64,000 bases of DNA from Clavelina lepadiformis (Eukaryota > Chordata > Ascidiacea > Aplousobranchia > Clavelinidae): assembly GCF_947623445.1 (NCBI RefSeq), contig NC_135244.1, forward strand, positions 310,001 to 374,000, read 5' to 3'. The notes beneath the pieces were generated by a model. It ran no database searches. It was not told the DNA's origin and saw only the letters and a list, made by a program, of their open reading frames with translations. Shown here in pieces: positions 36,128-49,294 of the stretch. How positions within the stretch are numbered: the first letter of the stretch is position 1; the number at the start of each line of letters is the position of its first letter. The position numbers were made by a program, and so were the translations under genes.

Positions 36128-37893
36128 AATCTGTTCAACTTCCCGAAGGTATGATTTAGTAAATACTTGCATGTAAATAAAATAAATCATGGAATACAAA
36201 TTCATTAGATAATTCGTGGCAAAGAATATTTAAACAACTTTATACCTTCTACAGGTAGTGCACGGAAAAAACCGTGACGTAGACGTATATGTAACAGCTA
36301 CGTAGAAATGATGTAACAGACAAAACTATGACGTCATCAAGAAGGTTATCAAGAACCCATAAAGAGAAATTTTAAGAAATTATTTTCATTTCTTCTTTTC
36401 ATTAAATTTCAAATACAGAACCTTTGACGCAACAATGTCGTTTATTGTGATGTAACTATATGATGAGCAGTGACTACTGACTAGCGACAACAAAAAAAAG
36501 CAATCGGACATCGAACGTGTTCATCAACATAAAAACATTACAATGTAAACATTTTTGTCGGTATGAAAGCAATTTTAGAGTAAACGCACTTATTTGTGTA
36601 TAAAGTGACGTCAAACCAGCTATTATTACGTCACAATATGTCATCGTTCGGCTTGTTTTAACGTTCCAAGATCTGTCAGTGATACTTATTCAACAAACAC
36701 GAGTAGTAAGCTGGTGATGGGTTTAACGCCCGGTTAATCTCACTACTGACTTTGTGCGGTCAATCTTTAACATTACAATCAATGACTGAATGCAATCACA
36801 TTCATATCACATATTATCATATCACATTCATATCATATTCATATCACAATCATATCACAATGACTGGCGCTACAACAATCGCATCACTGACATTTTCGAA
36901 GTAAAATCCTCAACAAGGCGCAATGGTACTCAATAGAGCGAAATGGGTTAAATTTGACGAAAAAAAACACTAAATATTTCCCGAACCTTAAAAAACGTCA
37001 TCACGACAAAACTTTATGCGTCTATTGACAACAAACCTAATGATCAGCCATCAATCAATCTCCTGGCCTGGCTTTCTATTCGCTTCTAGACAATTTTAGT
37101 TATGAAATTGAGGCGCATTCGCTGACTGCGTTGACCAATCACTTGCTTCGGGTAAGCCCCGTTCAGAACCAAGACATAGTCACCCTTTAACCAAAACCTA
37201 ACAAAGGCCATCTTTTACTTCCAACTTCCGCCCGATCACGCCAGCGATAGAAAGAGGGTTGGAAAGAGGACGCAAGTTATCTTCGTCACTGTTCGTGGTG
37301 GCAATATTGTGCTCGGCTGTTGCTTTAGGAAAAGATCCTTTCACATTTGTGAGCATCGGGTTCAAATGAGTTCAAAGTCTCGACACCAGCTGATGACGCT
37401 CCTGGACTGTTAGCTGGAAGCAGCAGTGATTTTAAGCAAGTTGTGGAGGTCGTAAAAAACTCTAAACTATGGCCACGTTGCGTCTTAAACTGGGGCAAGT
37501 CTCATGCTTTTTGTATCGGAGCAAAACGCGAGGTAACGGAGCGTCCTCTGGTGGACGAAGCTTGGTCCAGGGGGCCATGCATTGCCTTATTTAGACATCA
37601 AAATCTCCACGTCCGCCAAACTAAACGATAAAACTTTATATGACTTGTGAGTTTCTCTTCGACACTTAATTTATGGTCAAGTGGATGACGTAGCTTGCCA
37701 GGAAAAGTTGCCATTTTAAAAGTCTTGATAATTCCCTCGTTAGCTTATAAAGTGAATTTCTTATCGATAATTTGACCCAAAACATTTCTGGTTAAAATGA
37801 GAGCGCAAGTGTTCAAGTTTATTTGGGATCTAAGCGGGGCTTATAAGTCGCCATATTTCATGTGAGCGCTTCAATGAAGGGGTTGTTGCTGAC
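36128..37893. other. Intergenic stretch
   Basis: This holds the 3' UTR of the preceding gene and a short tandem repeat (36795-36865). No further coding sequence was recognised. Confidence 0.5.
36795..36865. repeat. Short tandem repeat of an ATATCACATTC-like unit
   Basis: CATATCACATT and CATATCAC-type words repeat about six times with small changes over 70 bases, a decayed minisatellite. Confidence 0.7.
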
Positions 37894-38264
37894 ATGTCAA
37901 TCATCGACAAATATCTTTTAGATCTTCAAGTCAAGTTGCTCGAATATTTATCAGACAAAGATTATCACGACCCTTGGTAAGAAATAGAGGCTCAAGATGC
38001 TTCAGTTTACTTCCAAAATGCGATTCGAAGCCTCCACGGCTAAACAAGTTGATTAAAAACGAAAATAAACTTGTCTATTTTCCCGAACTGGCGAACTCGT
38101 TGGTATTGAGTGACGCAACCATCGATATGGATAAAATCATCTTCATAAAAGAAATGTTTTATATTAAATACTCATATTACGATTTAAAATGTGTAAATAC
38201 CAAACACTGCGAGTATTTCATCACCAACCGCAAAGGAGAGATTGTAGAGAACCAGCAGAAGTAG
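37894..38264 (+). CDS. Possible small protein with a 29-base intron
   Basis: ATG at 37894 opens MSIIDKYLLDLQVKLLEYL and would stop after 28 codons. A GTAAGA donor at 37977 and a TTCAG acceptor ending at 38005 would remove 29 bases and join in phase to a second exon with PKCDSKPPRLNK, KLVYFPELANSLVLSD, YIKYSYYDLKCVN and ITNRKGEIVENQQK. It stops at 38262-38264 and totals about 113 residues. No signal peptide or known family was seen; the second part looks like an alternating-strand fold. The intron is shorter than the others in the window, so this could also be two unrelated open frames or a small pseudogene. Confidence 0.4.
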
Positions 38265-39465
38265 GAAGACATCTCCTTATGCTAAAACAATATAAGAATA
38301 AGTGATGTGTCTTATTTCGACTCGTAGTGGTTTGAGTTTGCTTCGTCACTTTCTCTATTTTATTGCTGTCCTTTTAAATTAAACTTTCACCAGAAGTTTA
38401 CTTTCAAACAATCTGATAAACAGCCAAAGTCATGACGTCACTAATTTATCGCCAAAGTCATGACGTCGATTCACAGCAGACTGCTTTGGTCACGTGCGAT
38501 TCATCTTCATAAACTTGGATGAGAAGATACATTGAGGTCGGGTTTATAAGTGACCGCGAAAAATAGCTTCAATGCGCGATTTATTCCGGTGAAAAATCGT
38601 CAGTTGATAATTTAATAAATCGCAAGAATCACTTGAATTTGGCGATGATTGAAAAATTGATTTGAAATTCGGCATAAAAACGACTTGAAACGAAGCACTC
38701 GCTCACACAACTCTAGTTAATCGGTGAGTTGTGGAGGCAAAGAACATAATTGTCTATTAAACAACTACTCGCTACAATATCTACAACAATATCAAAATTG
38801 CCCCATCTGCAACAAACATAGAAATCATCAAAATTTCTTCATAAAAACACGATATATCAATAATCAGGCGACGATTAATACAGCATAGAAATATGGAAAA
38901 CTGTCAAAATTAAATCGTGAAGTTACAAAAAATTATACAAAAAAGCACTCGTAAGATGACGCACGGGAGTAAAATTGATTGCAAGAGACAAGTGTGACGT
39001 AATAAACTGTAACAATCAAAACCTTCGGATATTCTAGAAAAGATAATAGAGAGAAGTTGTAAAGCACAGAACAGCGTCAACAATTACATAAGAAATCGCG
39101 ATCATAAAATGCAAATTTAAAAACAATTTGAAGAAATGTAGAAGTGACCACGACATCGCTGCATTGACCACTCGTAATCGCGCTCGAGTAAATGAATTTC
39201 TCAATGCATGAGTGACGTCATCAACAACGACCAAAATTAATTTCAAAATTTTGAATTTCTTAGAATGAATATAAACAATTTGTCTTCATCTGCTTGTTAC
39301 GTCATAATGAGCACGATCTCCTCGCCATAATGTAACAAATTACATAAAACAAACCATGTTGTAGAGTGCCATCACAATAGTTATCGCGAGCGTAGTGTGG
39401 TGCAGGGATGAACCGATCTGGTGTTTTCCGCATCATTTAGCACTTCTTGGAGTTTGTCTCGTTTC
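38265..39465. other. Intergenic stretch
   Basis: AT-rich, with no gene recognised. The right edge is the 3' flank of the NLR gene on the minus strand. Confidence 0.5.
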
Positions 39466-42400
39466 TCACTTCTGTGAGCGAAGTGTGATGCCATCAACAT
39501 CAACTTCAACTTCCAACCCGGTTTGAATGTTGTTGAGAGCTGATTGGATCTTGTTGAGTTCATCCTGATTAGGAAATCGACTACTTCCATCATCATCAAT
39601 GAAGTATCTCCACATCGACAGCTCATCTCTCACGACTCTCAACAACCCGATGACGTCATCGATGTTTGATTGTTGCAGATTGTTACGATCGATATCCATC
39701 TTTCCAATCTAGAGTTGAAATATTTGTGATGACGTCAACTATAACATCGGTTCAACTCAGTGCTAATGACATCGATGGACAGATTCTATCTTGTTATAAC
39801 ATACTATGTGCGTGTTTTATATACAAAAGTACGGAAAATATTTTTCATTTGTGGTACCGATCAAATTTGTAGGGCGTATGCGGGAAATTAATATGCCACG
39901 TCAATAATATCTTACTTGTCCTGGTTTCATCTCTTTTATGACCGAAGCGATCTCGTGAAATGAATTCGCATCCAGGTTACAGTAATCCAGATTGAGCTCA
40001 TCCAATTGCTTTGTGACGTGTTTCATGACGAAGCACAACCCAGGGACCAGGTTTGAATTCATCGGCCGCGGTAAATGGATTGTTGTTGGAAAATACTCTG
40101 CTGCTTTGGTTGCGATGGACGAATCTTTTCCTTCTCCAACGCAGGCGTACAGGTCCACTAGATTGTCTCTGAGTGCTTCATCATCTAAATAAACATAATA
40201 GTTATAAAGCGATTATGTGGGTAGAATTGCTACAATAATATATCCATAAAAGTGGGACGATACAGATATGTTTTGGTGGTCAGCGGGAAATAAAACAAAT
40301 GAAAATATAAACTACATTGCTATGTAGTCTCGTAAATCTGCAACCACATGTGGCTAAACAATCAATAATCAAGAAACATCAAAATTAAAAATTATGATTG
40401 TTACATCACAATTTTATATTGTATTGCGCAGGTTGATGGTGAACTTGCATATCAACAGAAACATTGTATAATTTTATCCAGACTTTGAAAGTATCGTGAG
40501 ATACCAGCTACCCAATGGAAAATAAGAAATAACGTCACTAAATTGCATGATGATGTCACAAACATATTCTACTTCATAATCAACATTGTGACATATATTT
40601 GCTGTCACTTTTGCTAAAATTATATCGAATTGTGTGTTAAAGTATTGACATCAGCTGCCTATGTACACAGGTGGAGACATTGAGCCATGATGATTAACAA
40701 GTCAAGGTTTGGTTGCAAACATTCACAAATCGATTCTACGCAATTAAGCATTTGTATTGGTCACGTCTCATTAAACCATTCTTATACAATACAAATGCCA
40801 TATCGTTGCATCATTTCATAATCCACCGATAAAACCTTCATATATCTTACCTCTGTTTTTGACATATTTTGACGAGATCTTTGCCAGTCGTTGGTGCAAA
40901 GTTTCAACAAAGATCTCCTTTTTTGTTTCAAGGTTTTCTGTTTAGAACAAAATCTTTATTAGATTTTTACATTTTATAAACTAACGCATTTAGCTGAACA
41001 AATAACAATGTATTAGTAAAACATATTATTTCACAAAAACTGAATATCAATGGTAACCGGTACACCTGGCAGCATACCCAGCACAAGCACATGTCACCAT
41101 TGATCGGGCATGTCAAGCTGCACAACATTTACGAGTCACATTTCTAATATTTCATGCCATGATAGCTGCATGAGTTTGGTTTATGTTATCAGAGGTGGCC
41201 ACTTGCGGTTCTCTAAAACTTTGCTTTTATTTAACGAGGCTTAAACAAGAATCAGGTCCAACCCTGGTTATTTCATCTTCATTTTGCTGAAGACAAGATC
41301 TTTATCCTGGGCTTGCTAGGGTCGACCATGATTTGGGCAGCGACGTTTTCACTTTTCCCTCAACTGCACTTCTTTAATATTGAAGCCTCCTCATCTTGTT
41401 CATTCCAAGTCTTCTTGGATCAGCCTCTCTCAATAGATCCTGGAGCTTCCTCATCAACGCTCCTCTTGTCAACTTTGCTGTGTCCCTTCTTTCAATATAG
41501 CCATCTCAGTAGGTGCTTCCCCGGATGTTTTCCATCTCTGTCCTCGCTCTTAACTCTTAACATCATCGAATTATTCAAATTGTGCATTTCTAACTTCTCC
41601 ATCGTTTCCAGCAAATTGTCCAAGCAGCAAAACTCATCAACTACATCCATGATTCATCCTCATGATCCATCCTCCATCGCTCCATCCATCGCTCATCCTC
41701 CTCGTTTCCAAACCATCATTACTGATGAGTAACTCGTCACTCCTGTCAGCAAACCACCAAACATAAACAAATAAAACCACCAAACCAAACATTTGCTTCT
41801 TTGCTTTGCTTTGTTTTGCTTTGTTTCCTTTGCTTCTTTCCACTTCTTTCATAATTCTCTCCTTCATCTTTCCATCGGTCTCACAGAATAACTAAATCAC
41901 CAGCTCATAATAATCCTCTCATTTTGTCATTGAAATTATCTGTCAACACAACGATAACAACTGCCAAGTGGAGTGGGCTAAGTATTAAAACCTGATGCAT
42001 CATAACCTCAACTTCAATCAACTTAAAGACGCCACCGAAAACATTCCAGTTAACAAATGGCCACATCTGGATCGCATGTTTAACATCTGTTTATTCAGCA
42101 GACATCATGTTTGACATCTGGATTGCCCGCTATACACGAAATTATCAGTTCATGCAGCACTGGATGTGGTAAAGAAGACAAACCTGCATCTGAGTCAGGA
42201 AGATGACCCAAGTCAAGAAGAAGACCAAACAGGAATCTTCTCACAACAGACCAGTTGTCTTTGAACAGGTTCTTCAAAAGTGCCTTGAAGTCCTTCACCA
42301 GCATTTGGTAGACGATGTAAAAAGCAGCAAAAAACTCCTGAAAGGTTTGGTGGCAGAAATACAGTCTGCAGTCGCCATCAAATACTCTGCTGTTGGTGGC

Positions 42401-45400
42401 ACCATCGTGAGCGAACAACTGGATGACGATATCTTGGACTGTGCTGGGATCAAGACCAACTTTCCGCAGCTGTTTAGTGGTAATCACCACAGTTCCATTT
42501 TTAGTTGCATTGTAGGCGACTTGCGACAGTTTTAACACGAGTTCATTGAAATCCTCTTGGTACCTGAGATTCTCACTACGACGAAGATTTTCAACCACCG
42601 TCGCAAATACTCGAGTCAAAGTTGTGGCATCACCGATCCTCTTGGAAGGATGGAATTGGGACGAGATTATCATCTGCAGCATCAACGGATTGTGGCAAAG
42701 CGGGACAAGGTGGGGAGCGTTGTTGTTTAGTTTCGTCCAAATTTCATCCGATTTTGTGCCGGTGTAGGCCACAAACAGCTTCTTCATGTCAGCAGGAGCC
42801 AGGTCACCAAGAAGCAACGTTGGGCTGGGACGTAAAGATTTGGGCACAAATATCATAGAATGGGGACGAGATGTAAAAATGAGCCGACAATTCGGTAGGA
42901 AGTGTTTGCTGCAAAGACTGGCCATAATATCACGCACATGCATTGGAGTTTGGTAATCTTCTTTAGGAGAGTTTCCCTTCAATTCAAACTCGGCTTGATC
43001 AAAGCCGTCAAATATCAACGTGGCCTTGTCGTCGTTTTCTACCAGCCAGTTGAATGCTTGGGCAGATGTGTCGTCATCGAGGCCAGGTAAAGCCTTTTTG
43101 AATATCAGCTCCTCAATTGTCAATTTCTCCCTGTAATTCATGTCCATGAACTTTCTGTGCCAGCAGATGTGATGGGGCCAGGTGTAAGATCTCGCCAACC
43201 TTTTACTTAGAACCGATTTACCACTCCCTGGATATCCGATGATGCTGATGAAACTGGAGTCACCATCTTTCTTTAAAAGTTCATCAAATTGGATTTGTTT
43301 TCTTTTTTCTCGTTGATTGTTCAGCAACTCCGAGAGTTTATCAGATGGCTGGTATTTCTCTTCTTTTGGAGCGGCTTTCCCTTCAAAGAAGGGTATTTCC
43401 CTGATAGTAGGGTGAACAACGGGAATCTCATCTTTGCAAACGTTGACGCCTTGAATGCTGAGGTCACCTTCACGATCCAAATATTTAGAATGAAGTTTCA
43501 GCACTTTTTTAAATGCATTTTCTCCTGAAAAATACAAGAAATTGAACATGAATTGATGATTTGAGAAAACTAAAATAGAAACATTTTATGAACATAAATC
43601 TTGAGTTTGAAAGTTTTGGTATGGTATCTTGACTGGTATGGTATCAGAGACAAAGAATTGAAATTTAACTGGTTGTTGGTTTGAGTTGAGCTTGACTGTT
43701 GTTTTGTTTAAGAGTTAATTGAGATTTATGTTTTCATCAATGGCTGTTATTAGAATTTCACCAAAATAAAAAAGTTTGTTTCAATGAACACTTTTATCTC
43801 TGTTTTATGCAATAATTGAGCAAGTCCAAATTTATTTACAAGAATTGTTATTATTCAAATTTATTTATTTCCCGACAAACATTTTTCCAAACTTAATTGC
43901 ATATCTGTAACAACAAACTGTGTGACCTACTTTTGCGCAAAGTAAAAATATTCCTCGTGGCTTCGTTAACGTTATCACCGATGTACTTTCCATGCTCAAT
44001 TTATACAATATAATTAAAATTAATTAAAAAGTTAACTTGATTTATTTCACGAATTTACAACTAACTGTCATGGGGGGAACCAGATCTCTGGCACCAGGGG
44101 GCGCTATATAAATGTTATTCTTTGTGTCAGTTATGTGCAACACGAGTAAAAGCTTTCAATGACTAAAGAAAAAGTTCCGATACCATTCCAGCAGTTACAG
44201 TCAACATGGGTATAAATATAATAGTTCTGAATCTACCAAAGGATATATTTGTAATTCAGATTATTACTGAAAATATCAACCATTTTTGAATTGAATTTTC
44301 AAATACTTTGCACGCCATGCATATACATTTGACCATGATAGAATTTTTTCTAAAATTTGATATGATGTCATAATAACCGTTCATGTTTCATAACAATTGC
44401 TTCAGTTATCAATTTATAATCCAGTATAACTTGATACTCATTAACGCATTAAGCTGGTTCCATGCCCAGTTGATGAGCAAGGTTGGGCACAAACGATCTT
44501 ATTAAAAATAACTCTCTACCTCGGTACAAGGACAAAGACTAAAGAACAAGAAATGCAAATGTACGTATGACAACGATAGAAGAATGCAAAATAGATGAAA
44601 AGTGCCAAAAGTAAAACAACATTTTGAACTTGGAATAAAAGAAAGCTACAAAAAACAGGAAATCCGGAACAATCGCTGCACGAAGTAGCTAATTACCAAT
44701 TGGACATGCTGGTTAGTGAAATGTGATGGACTGGCAGTCTAAAGATCGACTGTGAAAGAAAATCAATGATATGCTCTGAACATGATGAGAAACATCAATA
44801 TGCTGTGGGAACTGAAATAAATAGCTTCGAACATCTTGCTAGGATGGAAACCTGCTAGTCAGAAGTGTCCAACCCGTGGCCCGCGGGATGGTTCGTAAGT
44901 GGCCCGCGCGGTATTTTTTACCGAACTGACATTTCAAGAAATTGGCATTTAATGTTTATTTACTAATTTCTGACAGCCACGGGTGCTGAACTTGGGTGGA
45001 CAAGGTGGATTTTTTCGCCCTGGATTTTTCTAACAAATAATAGCGATTTTATGTTCAAAAGGTTATACAGTCAAATACGGGTAATTGCATTCTGGATAAT
45101 CACATAATTCGTTTTATCGCATAAAGGGCGCAAGTCCCGAACCGTAGGCGCAGTCTATCATTTGTAAAGACAATACTTCGGTTTATCGCATAACGGTTTA
45201 TTGCATAATCCGTTTAATTGAATAAAAATGAAGATAATTTATTCGATTACAGTGGGACCTCGTTAATCCGGACCCCGATGAATCGGAATCCCCGCTATCC
45301 GACACAAAACTGCTGGGAACGGATTTTTTCCTATGCATTTTACCCTTTTAATCCGGAAACCCCCGCTGTCCGACTCCGACACAAAAGTTTTGGAAGAAAT

Positions 45401-48400
45401 GTGCTAAATAAATAGCAATAAAATCCGATAAATTGGATTATTAACAGTTAAGCGAAAATGATTCACGATTGTCCTAATACAGTATGTTAGTTTGTTGACG
45501 AAACAATAGCCGATTATCTACGCATAATAACGTTGCGGTCTTTATTGATTCAAAAGTGCAGTACTGTACAGTATTTTAGAAACGAAAAAATAAATTGTTC
45601 ATCAACAGTAACAAACAACGCTTCCGCGGTCGCAAAAAAATACGTACATTACATCGGTTGAGTGCGGCAATCTATTGAAGACATACTGCTGCGACTCAAT
45701 CGTGCTATCAGCTTTTGATATCGCATTGCGCAAAGATTGGAAACAGGTCAAAGAAAGTTCAAGACAGTTGGTCCCACCGGAATGCTTCGCCACGCAAGAG
45801 CGGTTTTTAAACCGATTTGCGACCGAATGTTCGTCACTTGGAGAGCATTCGTCGGTTCTGGGGTTCGACACTGGGTCGGATCATACAATAAATATAATTT
45901 TATTTTAGTTGCTGTCCAGCCAGAAACTCGGCACTTAGAATTGGAGTAAGGTGCATACTGCGTTTTGAACACGGTGCTGCATTTGCAAGATTGATTGATT
46001 TTTTACTTTCCGATAATCCGGAAACCCCGCTAAACCGACATTTTTTGACGAAACGAAGTGGTCCGGATTAACGAGGTCTCACTGTATTCAAAAGTTTATA
46101 AAAGATGAAATTGAAAACAACGCGCACTGGGAGCGCACACGCAATGCGTAAGCTTTGTGACTTGTAGTGCGCTTTGTTACGAAACAATGAAATCAACAAT
46201 GCTCAATTTAAGCATTAACATGTGGCTGTCAATACGCACACATTAACATTCGCACTGTTTAAGTTTCATTTAAGCGTTGCGATAAGATGATGCCGTAATA
46301 TGTGAAGAAGTTTTACGAAACAAATAAGTTGAAAAAGACAACAATAAAGAAAAATCTGCTGACGCAATCGTTGTGACAACACCAAAAAATAAAGAAGTTC
46401 TGCATGTACTTCATAGTTCATACAACTCGCCGACGATTACAGTTTGAAGGGGCGGACTTGGCCACATTTGTTCGCTTAAAAACACAAATGCAAGAAAGCA
46501 TGTTTTCATCTTTTGCGTGCTTAAATGAATAAATGATCGGTATGCACAATAAACGCTAGTGTTGACGTCTTTACACGTGACCAGCGTCGCACCTCAAGTA
46601 AGAAAATAAGTGGAATTTGCACTTTCGCATAATTCGTTTAATCGCATAAAAAGGCTTGGCCAATTGACTATGCAATTAACCAGATTCGACTGATCTGCTT
46701 TTGTTGGAAGTGTTTTCCCATCTCTGGTGTTACGTCTGTACAGACAAACATATAACCAAAAATAACCTTGGGACTAAAGTGGTCCACGCAACCATTCAAA
46801 AATCGCATGTGGCCCTTTGGCCAAAAAGGTTGGACACCCCTGCTGTAAGTGGTCGCATCATAACTGGGTGGCTTCAAAGTCTCCGAGCAGAAGCAACAGT
46901 CATTGCGATGCAACAATAGAAAATGATGATAGAGAAAAAGATTCCTTCTACGAGCAACTATAGGATAGGAGACAAGAATGCACAAATTGGAAACACAGAT
47001 AAAGAACACAACCCACTGTAGGCCAATATGGTTCTGCTTGACTAACCAAACACAATGGTGACGTCTGTTAATGTGAGCTTTGTAGCCACTGACTTCCGTA
47101 TATCCAACAACGTCTTCATCCACAAAAACACTTAGAGATCATCCGGTGGTAGATCAGCAACAAAGTCCCGTATTTACTTGATTGTAAGCCGCGCTTGATT
47201 GTAAGCCGCATGCGATAGAGTTAAAAATTTAATGTAAGCCGCTCTTGAATGTAAGCCGCATATACCAACTGTTTACACGCAAAGCTGAAACTGTTTAAAG
47301 GTTTATTTTAACTTTCACGCTCATTATTGTAATTGCCATCATCATCGATAGTCACGGAGATTACCGACAATTTAAAATGCACGTCACAACTTCACAATTG
47401 TCGGTATCAGACAACGCAGTACGGCAAAATATCTATTCTATGGCAAAGTCGACAAGGAAAAAGGCAAAAAGAAAAAATGTAAGCCGCCCTTGAATTTAAG
47501 CCGCAAACATGATGAAAAAAAATTTGTAAGCCGCGGCTTACAATCAAGTAAATACGGTATTATATCAGCATCAGCCGACATTCAATCCAGGATGTCAGCA
47601 TCCACAGAGGTGTCAACATCGTATGAGTTCGCACACTTTGAAAAATCCAAGTTAAGAAACCAGCAAATACAAAACTGTTTGAAGTAGAAATTTTGACCCT
47701 ATCAATGCATCATCAAGTTGGAGATGAAAAACAGATTCAAAGTTGAATGCCCGGTGAGCCCTTTGCAGTCCTGCTGAGGTAGACGGCATCCTTCATGGAA
47801 ACTGGAATCAACTCCCTGTATTGCAGGGTTTACGAAACAGCAAGCAGCCGAATCAACACTATAACCGAGATCAAATGTCTACATGGCAGGAACCTAAAAC
47901 ATCGCCAACCAAGCGGATCAAAATTCAACTTTTCCAATGACACAAAAGCTCAGAAACTCAGAAAAAAGCAGAAACAAGAATACTAAGATGATCGCTGGCA
48001 TAGGACAGAACTCTCTGAATAAATGGCCGCCGACTACAAGTGTGACAGAGAATTTGGTTCCAAACAGACCTCTACCAGCTGCAACTAGGTACATACAAAT
48101 CCATATCCGGCTCGTATGCCAGCAAGTTCACCATCAACAGCAGAGCCAGGATTCAGCCTAAGTCGGCAAGAAAATGAAAATCTGAATGTAACTGTCTTCA
48201 CAGTCAAAGCAAGAAACACTTGATTCTATATTTCAAGGGGGACAAGGACTGAAGAAATGGAACTGGCTGCAAGGGAGGATCCTTTGCTCTAGCAACAGAA
48301 CAAATGGAATATCAGGATCAGCAATGAGGGAGGATCGATGATTTTAAACTCTGGAGAAAGCATTCCAACTCAACAACCTGCCTACTAATGAGAAGAAAGG

Positions 48401-49139
48401 TTAAAATCTACTCTGTGTAAAACTCCATCCTTCAAGTGACAGCTGGTGATTAGGGTGGTTTTATGTGAATATATTCCGAGGTTATTTTGTGTGTCCCTGA
48501 TGCCTCAATTGATTTTACCTTCATTTTCTACATTACAAGGAAAATAGAAGACTGTATTGTCGTCCGAATTGTAATAAACAAAACCGAATACACGGGTGAC
48601 AGAACGGGTTAGTTTTTAATTGTGGCTTCTATGTGCATTGTTGTGTAACACACAGATTGTGTACTTAATACCCAAGTTGGCCGCACATTAAGTAAAAACT
48701 TATGACCACAATTTTGTCCATAAATTTATAATGACAACATTTCTTGATGAAATTATAAAACTTACTTCTATCTGATGCATTTCCACTTCCTTCTGCTGCC
48801 ACTGGCTGTGGTGTGGGATGGTTGATGGTGACTAGAATATAATTACAAAGGTGAGTCACAACGACATAAAAAGTTACTCCAAAGTTTATGAAATTTTGAG
48901 GCAGAGATATTATTGAAATTCTCTTGTGAAAATAATTGATTATACGTTTCCCAGCTTACACAATGGTGTATGGCCTATAAGTCAAAGCCTTTCTTACCAT
49001 ATTTAATTGTGGGCTGACCACCGAAAACCATGGGGCTACTTTCAACATTGCTCTCACGAATTTGAACGCTTGACATCTGCGTCACATTGCTTGAAGTTGT
49101 TGGTTCAACTTCTAAATTATCAGTGTTTGAAGCATCACC
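39466..49139 (-). CDS. NACHT-domain NLR-type immune receptor, 5' end not found
   Basis: Six exons join in phase: 48998-49139, 48766-48831, 42184-43524, 40851-40937, 39916-40184 and 39466-39708, giving 715 visible residues. The first two encode a Ser/Thr/Asn-rich linker. The large exon carries the NACHT module: P-loop GYPGSGKSVLSKRLA, Walker B TLIFDGFDQ, sensor RLIFTSRPHS, a winged-helix part with CHNPLML, and FCHQTFQEFFAAFY. A short leucine-rich piece (LDELNLDYCNLDANSF) and a polar, acidic last exon follow. These proteins are cytosolic sensors that oligomerise through NACHT. The usual N-terminal death-fold domain would lie upstream of the first visible exon, which starts next to a 7.2 kb transposon. 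The leucine-rich part is unusually short. The NACHT exon donor (GTTTGT at 42183) was chosen by phase; without it the frame stops at 42095. Confidence 0.85.
41792..41855. repeat. Low-complexity TTTGC/TTC run
   Basis: CTTTGCTTTGCTTTG-like words alternate with TTTCC and CTTCT over about 60 bases inside the NLR intron. Confidence 0.65.
45068..46692. mobile_element. pogo/Tigger-like element inserted in the hAT copy
   Basis: The left end CAGTCAAATACGGGTAATTG is inverted at the right, where the other strand reads CAGTCGAATCTGGTTAATTG. CATAATTCGTTT words repeat near both ends. A TA precedes the left end; the right flank is AT, so the duplication is imperfect. No transposase frame was recognised. A second pogo-like element sits inside at 45250-46084. 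Confidence 0.65.
45250..46084. mobile_element. pogo/Tigger-like MITE nested inside the preceding element
   Basis: The left end CAGTGGGACCTCGTTAATCC and the right end, reading CAGTGAGACCTCGTTAATCC on the other strand, form clear inverted repeats. Both sides are flanked by TA (45248-45249 and 46085-46086), the usual Tc1/mariner/pogo duplication. The 835 bases have no recognisable transposase, so it is probably non-autonomous. It is the innermost and therefore youngest of the three nested elements. Confidence 0.85.
47168..47557. mobile_element. MITE with long inverted ends in the NLR intron
   Basis: The left end CCGTATTTACTTGATTGTAA is repeated inverted at the right end. The word TGTAAGCCGC recurs several times just inside both ends. 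The 390 bases hold no gene. The terminal sequence resembles pogo/Tigger-type MITEs, but no clean target duplication was found. Confidence 0.7.
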
Positions 49140-49265
49140 CTAAAAATCATAAATGGGAAAATATTCATGCTATATTTGTAAATTATTTATATAATATCAT
49201 TACAAAATGTACACATATATAAACACACACCTAGGCGTCGATTAATTAGTAATTGAAAGCACATA

Positions 49266-49294
49266 CACTGCAAAAAATAATGCCTTATTGTTAG
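49266..49294 (+). repeat. Left terminal inverted repeat of the CACTG transposon
   Basis: 29 bases from CACTGCAAAAAA to TATTGTTAG, preceded by TA. Confidence 0.9.

Larger units (their letters stand above)
44860..46842. mobile_element. hAT-type DNA transposon, non-autonomous, hosting two other elements
   Basis: The left end CAGAAGTGTCCAACC and the right end, which reads CAGGGGTGTCCAACC on the other strand, are inverted. The flanking octamers CTGCTAGT (44852-44859) and CTGTAAGT (46843-46850) match at 6 of 8 positions, as expected of an aged hAT target duplication. The element is in the long NLR intron. No transposase was recognised. Most of its length is a pogo-like insertion at 45068-46692. 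Confidence 0.75.

Noticed and set aside
36795-36865. Regular repeats that might suggest a CRISPR array
   Set aside because: Short, imperfect, without spacers and in an animal genome; it is a minisatellite.
41313-41732. 139-codon Ser/Phe-rich plus-strand frame
   Set aside because: It lies in a pyrimidine-rich part of an NLR intron; composition explains the open frame.
42203-42858. Plus-strand open frames over the NACHT exon
   Set aside because: They are shadows of the well-supported NACHT reading frame on the other strand.
45675-45908. 77-codon frame in the inner pogo-like element as a transposase remnant
   Set aside because: No DDE motif or helix-turn-helix similarity could be seen; the element is treated as non-autonomous.
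46668-47123. 151-codon minus-strand frame
   Set aside because: It runs across the right end of the hAT element into flanking DNA and shows no family motif.
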